Shown here: piece by piece, positions 1 through 4,663 of the stretch | Layout: the number at the start of each line of letters is the position of its first letter | How positions within the stretch are numbered: the stretch's first letter is position 1 | Source: JABGPL01 sp964387885 | GTDB taxonomy: Bacteria > Electryoneota > AABM5-125-24 > Hatepunaeales > Hatepunaeaceae | DNA: 5,296 nucleotides | Direction of reading: 5' to 3' | NCBI GenBank assembly: GCA_964387885.1 | Contig: CAYLYZ010000191.1 | Span: forward strand, 1 to 5,296 | The notes under the pieces: generated by a model | Told to the model about the DNA's origin: nothing | The model's database searches: none | The model's input: only the letters and a program-made list of their open reading frames with translations | Translations under genes and position numbers: made by a program

Positions 1-404
1 AGATCCACCAGCTCGATGATCCTGTTATCAAAAACCTTTACTAATGACACATGACATTCACAAAAAAACAAAACCCCGCCAAGGCTCTTAACCAGGTAGG
101 GCAAATGGAGTTTCCAGAACCTACATTTGGAGTAGGAAATGAAATGTCAGACAATTTCAGTTCGGATGAACCGGATAGAAAAGTCAGAACCATAACAATC
201 TCATGTTAACAAAATCTCCGGATGTTGATACCTTGTTCAAATAAACAAACAGAAGAATTCTCATATCTACAGGTGAAATAATAATTTCATACAAAATCAA
301 GGCAACCCAACAGACTTTCTCTTCTCAGTAGAACCGCTTGTATTCTTGTGACTTAACTTTAAGAAGAATATGTATTAACAAGAATACCTGCCAATTTGAT
401 TACC
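1..404. other. Non-coding left end, no supported gene
   Basis: This AT-rich stretch lies downstream of the lipoprotein gene. All frames on both strands are broken by frequent stops, and no open frame shows a ribosome binding site or a recognisable protein. The longest is a 52-codon plus-strand frame (51-209), which I do not accept as a gene. Small hairpins are visible, for example CCTAC/GTAGG at 120-136 and TGAAAT/ATTTCA at 274-289, plus a longer inverted repeat at 340-387 listed separately. A gene on the plus strand could end at 42-44 (TAA followed by TGA), but only about 13 codons would be in view, too few to judge. Confidence 0.55.
340..387 (-). repeat. 10-bp inverted repeat downstream of the lipoprotein gene
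   Basis: GTATTCTTGT at 340-349 is the exact reverse complement of ACAAGAATAC at 378-387, with a 28-base loop that itself holds a small CTTA/TAAG hairpin. It begins 18 bases past the stop codon of the lipoprotein gene in the direction of transcription, where a 3' structure would be expected. The right arm can also form a competing short hairpin (372-387, GTATT/AATAC). No run of U follows on the minus-strand transcript, so it does not look like a standard intrinsic terminator. It may protect the 3' end of the mRNA, or it may be chance in AT-rich DNA. Confidence 0.4.
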
Positions 405-1733
405 CTATTCAACCGTCGTAAACGTCCACTGATTTCCACGAGTCTCGTTCCCAACTTCATCTTTAGCAATAACCTGCCAGACATAAGTTGTTCTCCTTTC
501 AAGCAGAGTGAAAAATGAATAGGAGTTCTCGGGTTGCTCGGAACGAATTTTTCTGAAGTCGGGATCTCCGGCGATACCAAAATAGAGGTCGTATAGTAAT
601 GAATCATCGTCCGGATCGCTGCAGGACCAGCTCAATGTCTGATTTATCGGGATGTGTTCCGAAAGGTCAGGAGGATTCGGATTTCCCGGTGGATCAGGCT
701 GCGAATTTCCACCCTGAGTCCAGGTTTTAAAATGCCATTCTGATCCTGAGGTAGTCAAACCACCAGGATCGCGTGCAACTACCTTCCAGTAGTAAGTTGC
801 ATTACGGGCGACTTCCCCAAGGTATTCTGAAATACCAGACATATTATAACGATATAAGGGTGGATTTGGTGAAGATCCGAAATAAAGATCATAAGTTAAT
901 TGATCACCGTCCTGATCGCTGCATATCCAGGAAAGTGTTATGAAATTGGACACATTAGATGCACCATTTGCCGGTTGGGGATGTGTCGGACGACCCGGAG
1001 GGTGATTGTCATCTCCACCACCGCCTCCATTCCCACCACCTGTTGAAAATGACCAGACGGGTCCGGATACATCAGTTCCTTTTCCATCTTTTGCGACAAC
1101 TTTCCAGTAGTAGGTTGTATTATAGGTGATCTCACCTAGGTTCTCTGAGGAAGCGGTCATGTTGTACCTGTACTGGGGTGGTGTCGGGGAGGTGCCATAA
1201 TGGAGGTCAAACAGGAGTGGATCACCGTCCGGATCACTGCATAGCCAGCTCAATGTAACATTGTTATCTACCCCTTGAGCTAAATGAGGAGGTGAAATAC
1301 AAATTGGTGTTGAAGGTGGGTGATTTTCGTCTCCATTACCACCACCACCTCCGTTGGAGCTCTCAATGTTAACAACAGCCGCACGTTCGGTCTCGTGAAC
1401 TCCGTCAGAAACAGTTGCAATAATATTGAATGTTCCCGTTGCTGCCGGAGAGAGCCATTCGACCTCATTTCCCCAGAAGCCGTTTGGGAACGAACCATCA
1501 GCTGCCGACCACTTGTAGCTTAATTCATCCCAATCCCGGTCATATGCTGTGCAATGGAGAGTTGTCGTTTCTCCGGGAGCAATTGTTGCGGGTGAAGCGT
1601 ACGCCTCTTCTATCACAGGTGCATAGTCACCTCCCACAGGTTGATCCCCACCAAGTTGATCGATACAACCGATCAGGATGAGTAATAGAGGTACAATGGT
1701 CAGAAGCTGTATTGTGTTTTTTCTGTCTAACAT
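405..1733 (-). CDS. Lipoprotein with one PKD/Ig-like and three fibronectin-III-like domains
   Basis: A 442-residue envelope protein. The N-terminus is a lipoprotein signal: a short charged start, a hydrophobic stretch (residues 10-22) and a lipobox LIGC with the lipidated cysteine at 23. No Asp follows the cysteine, so an outer-membrane or surface site is plausible. Residues about 37-124 form a PKD/Ig-like domain. Three fibronectin-III-like modules follow at about 140-231, 247-337 and 346-440. Each has the pattern LSWxCSDxDxD (161, 267, 367), then YDLYFG or similar, then YYWKVVAKD-like (208, 314, 417), and closes with WxFxT. Gly-rich hinges (127-135, 232-240) separate the first modules. Modules 1 and 2 are the most alike and suggest duplication. 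There is no sorting domain and no catalytic motif, so binding or spacing is the likely job; the ligand is unknown. The ATG start has AAAGGG six bases upstream. Confidence 0.88.
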   Translation of the reverse strand: MLDRKNTIQLLTIVPLLLILIGCIDQLGGDQPVGGDYAPVIEEAYASPATIAPGETTTLHCTAYDRDWDELSYKWSAADGSFPNGFWGNEVEWLSPAATGTFNIIATVSDGVHETERAAVVNIESSNGGGGGNGDENHPPSTPICISPPHLAQGVDNNVTLSWLCSDPDGDPLLFDLHYGTSPTPPQYRYNMTASSENLGEITYNTTYYWKVVAKDGKGTDVSGPVWSFSTGGGNGGGGGDDNHPPGRPTHPQPANGASNVSNFITLSWICSDQDGDQLTYDLYFGSSPNPPLYRYNMSGISEYLGEVARNATYYWKVVARDPGGLTTSGSEWHFKTWTQGGNSQPDPPGNPNPPDLSEHIPINQTLSWSCSDPDDDSLLYDLYFGIAGDPDFRKIRSEQPENSYSFFTLLERRTTYVWQVIAKDEVGNETRGNQWTFTTVE

Positions 1734-1739
1734 CTTACA

Positions 1740-1745
1740 CCCTTT
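1740..1745 (-). promoter_or_regulatory. Ribosome binding site of the lipoprotein gene
   Basis: The minus strand reads AAAGGG six bases before the ATG at 1731-1733. It is a modest Shine-Dalgarno match, but it agrees with the start that gives a complete lipoprotein signal peptide. Confidence 0.5.
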
Positions 1746-1829
1746 TTCGATTGGGAAAGCAGCTTGGGTATTGTGAAATCGAAATTGTGATTTTCATAAC
1801 AACAACTAAAGTATTTACACGTCCCAGCT

Positions 1830-1857
1830 GGAGTAGTGATGCAGGTTTCGCTACTCC
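1830..1857. repeat. Hairpin in the lipoprotein gene leader, possibly REP-like
   Basis: GGAGTAG (1830-1836) pairs with CTACTCC (1851-1857). On the plus strand the stem continues through one T-G wobble and two more pairs, leaving an eight-base loop (1840-1847). On the minus-strand transcript the wobble becomes a C-A mismatch. No U-run follows, so it is not a terminator. Part of it, GTAGTGAT followed closely by TTTCG, resembles the minus strand of the 4343-4578 element (GTAGTGAT near 4511-4518, then TTTCG). This hints at a dispersed repeat family, but the match is short. Confidence 0.45.
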
Positions 1858-1920
1858 GACTTCAAATGAGATACGATTAATCCGCCCTATAATTGAAAGA
1901 ATAAGAAGATTTACAACCTA

Positions 1921-1947
1921 AAGCAAGACTCGATCGCTCATTTGCTT
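1921..1947. promoter_or_regulatory. Dyad AAGCAA-N15-TTGCTT around CGATCG
   Basis: AAGCAA at 1921-1926 and TTGCTT at 1942-1947 are inverted copies that flank a palindromic CGATCG (1931-1936). The dyad lies just past the terminator of the 2023-3807 gene and upstream of the lipoprotein gene, where an operator could sit. No regulator gene is present to support this, and a six-base dyad can arise by chance. Confidence 0.2.
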
Positions 1948-1965
1948 AAAGATAATTCATAAGAA

Positions 1966-1994
1966 AAGGCACCGAATACAAGATTCGGTGCCTT
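1966..1994 (-). terminator. Intrinsic terminator after the Omp28-like gene
   Basis: A perfect 12-bp stem (1966-1977 with 1983-1994, core GGCACCGAAT) closes a five-base loop. On the minus-strand transcript it starts 28 bases past the stop codon and runs into CCUUUUCUUAU. Stem length, GC content and the U-rich tail all fit a Rho-independent terminator. Confidence 0.88.
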
Positions 1995-2022
1995 ACACAA
2001 ACTTAAATTATCAGTTCTATGT

Positions 2023-3807
2023 TTATCTTAAATACAGGACTTTCTGCATAGCCATAGACTTTTCAGTCTGACAGCGGATGAAGTAGACTCCGTTTGACAA
2101 TCCAGTCTTGTCAGTATTGATAGTAATCTGATGCTCTCCTGCATTCAAATAACCATCAGCGAGCGCAATAATATCCCGGCCGGTTAAGTCGGACAGAGTA
2201 ATGTTTACATTCCCCGGGTGGCTTAGAGTGAAATCAAGTTTTGCCTGGCTGTTGAACGGATTTGGGTAGACCGATTGCAATGCAAATCCTTCGATTTTTG
2301 TTTGCGGTTCGAAAGATACACTGTTGGGATTTTCAACCCAATCGCAGATTCTGCTCATAAACTCACCTAAGTCATCCGAACCTCCAAGCTCTGAAATCGC
2401 TTCAATCGGGAAGGACAACGTAAGGGCATTGTATCGGTTAGTGACATTTGCGACACCACCTATCCCGACGATATCATCACCATCAATGTAGTGCATTACG
2501 GGTGTAGCTCCATCCTGAGGCAACAATCCCGGAATCGCTCCAAATTCTTCTATTCCGTCAAAACGCACCACCGATCCATCAAAAGGAGCCACAGCACCAC
2601 TACCTCTTAAGTCGTAATCACTGAAGTCTTCATTATTGGGCATAACTGAGAGATAACGCTGGAACAACAAACCATCACCATTTGTTGCCCCGAGGTTTGG
2701 ACTCGATATGATCACCGTTCCTCCCCCATCCATATACTCCATCAGCGCATCTTCTTCTTCAATGGTTATAATATCATCAGCGTTATCATAACTGTGCCAG
2801 AGTACAGCCTGATAACCGGAAATGTCATCGAATGATATCTGACCATCATTCGCTCGTACCCATCGTGTCGCAACCGGAAGAACACCCTGTTCAAACGCGT
2901 TATAGACGACCTCTCCGACTTCTTCATTTTCAGTTGCATCGACAATAAGCATTACCGGAACATCTCGACCGAGGTCGAGTACTTCAGCCTGAAGAACTTC
3001 CCATTCATGTTCTTCATCTGCCATTTGTACCCAGGCAACGAGTTTAAGATTGTCGATTGTGTTCTCCCGCCAGCCGACATCAGTCGAAATTTCAAAATTG
3101 AAACTCGCGCTCTGATCCTCGGGAATTCTAAATACGGTTCCTTCCTGGTCGGGAATCATATCCAGGTGATTTCCCCAGAAATCTATTTGATTGCTTGGTT
3201 GCCCCGGAAGACGCACGTATTTTTCTGCCAGTGAGACAAACAAATGCAGATTATGAAGATTTTCTTCGGAATGGACATTGATGGTCGCGTTAATCATGTC
3301 CCCATCGACTTCAGCTTCAATTCCAATTTGGATAGGTGTTTCTGTTTCTAATCTTCCGGCAATGTATTCACGAACTGAGCGGGTGAAAGCCTGAGGAGTG
3401 TCACCACCATGCACCCTACCACCAATTCTATGTCCATCGAAGTGATAGGAGGGCACACCCATAAATTGATCCCGGGCGTAAAAACCCTCTATCCGGGTTA
3501 AAATGTCGTCAATTCCCGGCATATGTCGCTCGTAGTTATCCACGTACCAGAAATCGTGAATTGATGGCCACCAGGTGTGAAAAGTAACCTGAATCCAGCT
3601 GTCCCGATCAAACTCATTAAATGTTCTCTCAGCCAAAGGAATCCACTGACCGGTAACCGGGCATCCTGTATTGGTGAATATTTCTATTAGGACTTTCCGT
3701 TCGTAGGCTGAGGAGGGTGAGGAAAATGCGACGAGAATAAATAGGATTACAACCGTCAGACTCAACCATTTCGTATAATTTTCACAAAAACTTAGCTTTG
3801 AAACCAT
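2023..3807 (-). CDS. T9SS-exported Omp28/thioredoxin-like protein with amidotransferase-like domain
   Basis: A 594-residue exported protein (the ATG at 3831 would give 602; numbering below uses that longer form). A signal peptide (hydrophobic 23-38) probably ends at SSA|Y near 42. Residues about 45-140 look like the thioredoxin-like part of Omp28-related proteins: KVLIEIFTNTGCPVT, with the usual CxxC reduced to CxxT (Cys57, Thr60), and a GVPSYHFDG stretch with the likely cis-proline at 127. A beta-rich region (165-285) follows. Residues about 290-500 resemble the class I glutamine-amidotransferase-like module of FCB secreted proteins: MLIVDATE, then SGYQAVLW, then MDGGGTVIISS, then TLSFPIEAI and a final DWVE helix. 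No catalytic triad is obvious. Residues 517-602 are a type A T9SS sorting domain (SVYPNPFNSQ, then GLSNGVYFIR). I chose the start at 3807 because GGAGA lies seven bases upstream of it, while 3831 has no such site. Substrate and role are unknown. Confidence 0.87.
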   Translation of the reverse strand: MVSKLSFCENYTKWLSLTVVILFILVAFSSPSSAYERKVLIEIFTNTGCPVTGQWIPLAERTFNEFDRDSWIQVTFHTWWPSIHDFWYVDNYERHMPGIDDILTRIEGFYARDQFMGVPSYHFDGHRIGGRVHGGDTPQAFTRSVREYIAGRLETETPIQIGIEAEVDGDMINATINVHSEENLHNLHLFVSLAEKYVRLPGQPSNQIDFWGNHLDMIPDQEGTVFRIPEDQSASFNFEISTDVGWRENTIDNLKLVAWVQMADEEHEWEVLQAEVLDLGRDVPVMLIVDATENEEVGEVVYNAFEQGVLPVATRWVRANDGQISFDDISGYQAVLWHSYDNADDIITIEEEDALMEYMDGGGTVIISSPNLGATNGDGLLFQRYLSVMPNNEDFSDYDLRGSGAVAPFDGSVVRFDGIEEFGAIPGLLPQDGATPVMHYIDGDDIVGIGGVANVTNRYNALTLSFPIEAISELGGSDDLGEFMSRICDWVENPNSVSFEPQTKIEGFALQSVYPNPFNSQAKLDFTLSHPGNVNITLSDLTGRDIIALADGYLNAGEHQITINTDKTGLSNGVYFIRCQTEKSMAMQKVLYLR

Positions 3808-3814
3808 GGTGATT

Positions 3815-3819
3815 TCTCC
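3815..3819 (-). promoter_or_regulatory. Ribosome binding site that sets the start at 3807
   Basis: The minus strand reads GGAGA seven bases before the ATG at 3805-3807. The in-frame ATG at 3829-3831 has no comparable site, so translation more likely starts at 3807. The signal peptide is complete in either case. Confidence 0.7.
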
Positions 3820-3869
3820 AGAGTAAAACATGTTTACAGTACAAATTTCAGATCATATCAGTTATCAGT

Positions 3870-3898
3870 AATTTAAGAGAAACAACAGGTTTTGTCAA
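3870..3898 (-). promoter_or_regulatory. Sigma70-type promoter of the Omp28-like gene
   Basis: The minus strand has a perfect -35 box TTGACA (3893-3898), a 17-base spacer and TAAATT (3870-3875) as -10, four of six matches to TATAAT. Transcription would start near 3863, giving a leader of about 56 bases before the chosen ATG. The leader holds a short repeat of ACTGATA. The classical box is notable because Bacteroidetes proper often use a different promoter consensus. Confidence 0.6.
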
Positions 3899-3926
3899 GT
3901 AAGGTTTGAAGAAACTAACCTTTTAC

Positions 3927-3955
3927 AAAAAACCGATACTCGTCTACTTTTTTTT
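3927..3955 (-). terminator. Possible weak terminator after the AhpD-like gene
   Basis: On the minus strand a run of eight A (3948-3955) and a run of six T (3927-3932) flank 15 bases with a tiny CGA/TCG stem. It lies 13 bases past the stop codon of the AhpD-like gene and just before the next promoter. The GC-poor stem makes this a weak candidate. Confidence 0.25.
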
Positions 3956-3968
3956 ATTCTGAGCGTGT

Positions 3969-4307
3969 TCATTCGTTCATTTTATACCATTTTTCAACTG
4001 CCCTGCGGATATGAGGAATCGTTATTGAACCTCCGACAATCAGCCCGATAGAAATTGCTTCTTCAAGTTGTGAGTCGGTAATTCCAGCATCCTTGCATTG
4101 TATCAGGTGATATATTATGCAATCATCACAGCGCAGAACCAGCGAAGCAACAAGTCCGATCAATTCTTTTGTCTCACCCGGGAGTGCACCATCCTGATAG
4201 ACCTGATTATCGAGATTGAAAAATCGCTTGATAGACTTGCCTCCAAAATCGAGTACGAGGCCGTTTAATTTCTCGCGATCTTTTTGAAATTCGCTAATTG
4301 TTTTCAT
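3969..4307 (-). CDS. AhpD-like carboxymuconolactone decarboxylase family protein
   Basis: A small all-helical protein, probably cytoplasmic, with no signal peptide. In the longer 118-residue reading, the active-site pattern is Glu54, Cys66, Cys69 and His73 (RCDDCIIYH). The spacing 12-3-4 equals that of Glu118, Cys130, Cys133 and His137 in mycobacterial AhpD. That supports a thiol peroxidase or disulfide reductase activity over gamma-carboxymuconolactone decarboxylation. The tail GGSITIPHIRRAVEKW is typical of this subfamily. I start at the ATG at 4305-4307 (112 residues, MKTISEFQ), which matches the usual N-terminus. A GTG at 4323-4325 adds six residues but lies inside an AGGTGG (4322-4327) that could be the ribosome binding site, although its 14-base distance is long. 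No peroxiredoxin gene is nearby, so the partner is unknown. A weak promoter (TTGGAT 4421-4426, TGTAAT 4399-4404) may lie in the repeat element upstream. Confidence 0.88.
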   Translation of the reverse strand: MKTISEFQKDREKLNGLVLDFGGKSIKRFFNLDNQVYQDGALPGETKELIGLVASLVLRCDDCIIYHLIQCKDAGITDSQLEEAISIGLIVGGSITIPHIRRAVEKWYKMNE

Positions 4308-4342
4308 TTTCTGTTTAATGTCCACCTAAATGTCTTTAAATC

Positions 4343-4578
4343 GTGTGGCCCTGGCTACTTGTTGCCAGGGTTTCCTTATTCAGCAAAAATAAAAGGTAAT
4401 TACAGACAACTATCACTACAATCCAATTGAAGAGTGGTTTGTTAAAAATCCTGGGCTACGAGTAGCAAGGGTTTCCATATTTAACTCAAGTAAATGATGT
4501 ATACCGAAAGCTATCACTACAAACCTTTGAGATAGTGGATTGTTAAGAAACTTGGGCAACAAGTAGCCCAAGCCACAC
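4343..4578. repeat. Structured intergenic element with terminal inverted repeats and three hairpins
   Basis: The 236-bp element begins GTGTGGC (4343-4349) and ends GCCACAC (4572-4578). Its ends are about 31-bp inverted repeats (4343-4373 and 4548-4578), each holding a 7-bp hairpin with the same eight-base loop, AACAAGTA, on opposite strands. The stems are CCCTGGC/GCCAGGG (4349-4355 with 4364-4370) and CTTGGGC/GCCCAAG (4551-4557 with 4566-4572). Within the 30 bases inside 4344-4373 and 4548-4577, the six differences fall in three stem pairs, and each keeps pairing. A third hairpin, GCTAC/GTAGC (4455-4466), lies exactly at the centre. AAATC flanks both sides (4338-4342 and 4582-4586, the right copy offset by three bases), a possible target duplication. 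It could be a MITE-like element, a REP-type repeat or a structured RNA. It contains no gene. Confidence 0.65.
4349..4550. repeat. Two 101-bp imperfect tandem repeats
   Basis: Units at 4349-4449 and 4450-4550 repeat with an exact 101-base period. The third hairpin, starting at 4551, opens a partial third unit. Outside the hairpins the two 79-base arms match at about 55 positions by my hand alignment, roughly 70 percent, without gaps. The best block is CTATCACTACAA (4410-4421 and 4511-4522), and AGTGG followed by TTGTTAA is also shared. The lack of gaps despite 30 percent divergence suggests the spacing matters or that the duplication is old. Confidence 0.7.
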
Positions 4579-4605
4579 TGCAAATCCTTTTAACAAGTGC
4601 AGAAA

Positions 4606-4639
4606 CTAAAAGCCCCACGATGAAACGCGGGGCTTTTAG
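4606..4639 (-). terminator. Intrinsic terminator after the Gly/Cys-rich gene
   Basis: A perfect 11-bp stem (4606-4616 with 4629-4639, CTAAAAGCCCC and its complement) encloses 12 bases in which two more pairs can form. On the minus strand it starts 24 bases past the stop codon at 4664 and ends GGGGCUUUUAG UUUCU, a clear Rho-independent terminator. The A/T ends of the stem could let it act in both directions. Confidence 0.85.
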
Positions 4640-4663
4640 ACAATGCATAAGATAACCGAGGTC

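Larger units (their letters stand above)
1734..1965. other. Spacer between the lipoprotein gene and the upstream terminator
   Basis: This gap must hold the lipoprotein gene's promoter, because an intrinsic terminator closes the gene before it. I see no convincing promoter: a weak TTGTAA (1911-1916) with TATAGG (1886-1891) at 19-base spacing on the minus strand is the best I find. The gap also holds a hairpin (1830-1857) and a dyad around a CGATCG core (1921-1947), both listed separately. The 69-codon plus-strand frame crossing the spacer (1712-1921) runs into the lipoprotein gene and reads through the hairpin, so I do not treat it as a gene. Confidence 0.5.

Noticed and set aside
3..44. Possible C-terminus of a plus-strand gene (IHQLDDPVIKNLY, then TAA TGA)
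   Set aside because: Only 13 codons are in view and a second plus frame is also open there, so it cannot be supported from this window.
51..209. 52-codon plus-strand frame starting MTFTKKQNPAK
   Set aside because: It has no ribosome binding site, no recognisable family, and the opposite strand is about equally open over the first 100 bases, so it looks like chance.
1320..1681. Two plus-strand frames (1320-1523 and 1430-1681)
   Set aside because: They lie wholly inside the lipoprotein gene, on the opposite strand, and show no protein features of their own.
1888..1893. Plus-strand TATAAT as a promoter
   Set aside because: There is no -35 box at a suitable distance and no plus-strand gene downstream.
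1712..1921. 69-codon plus-strand frame across the spacer
   Set aside because: It overlaps the lipoprotein signal peptide region on the opposite strand and reads through a hairpin. It has no ribosome site or family, and its open state probably comes from the repeat.
3007..3234. 75-codon plus-strand frame
   Set aside because: It is antisense within the Omp28-like gene, whose own frame has clear domains and a signal peptide.
4349..4572. CRISPR array reading of three palindromic repeats with 79-base spacers
   Set aside because: The spacers resemble each other at about 70 percent, the repeats differ from one another, there are only three, and no cas gene is present.
4343..4578. Integron attC site or insertion sequence
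   Set aside because: There are no attC core-site signatures, no integrase or transposase frame, and the direct flanking repeat is offset by three bases.
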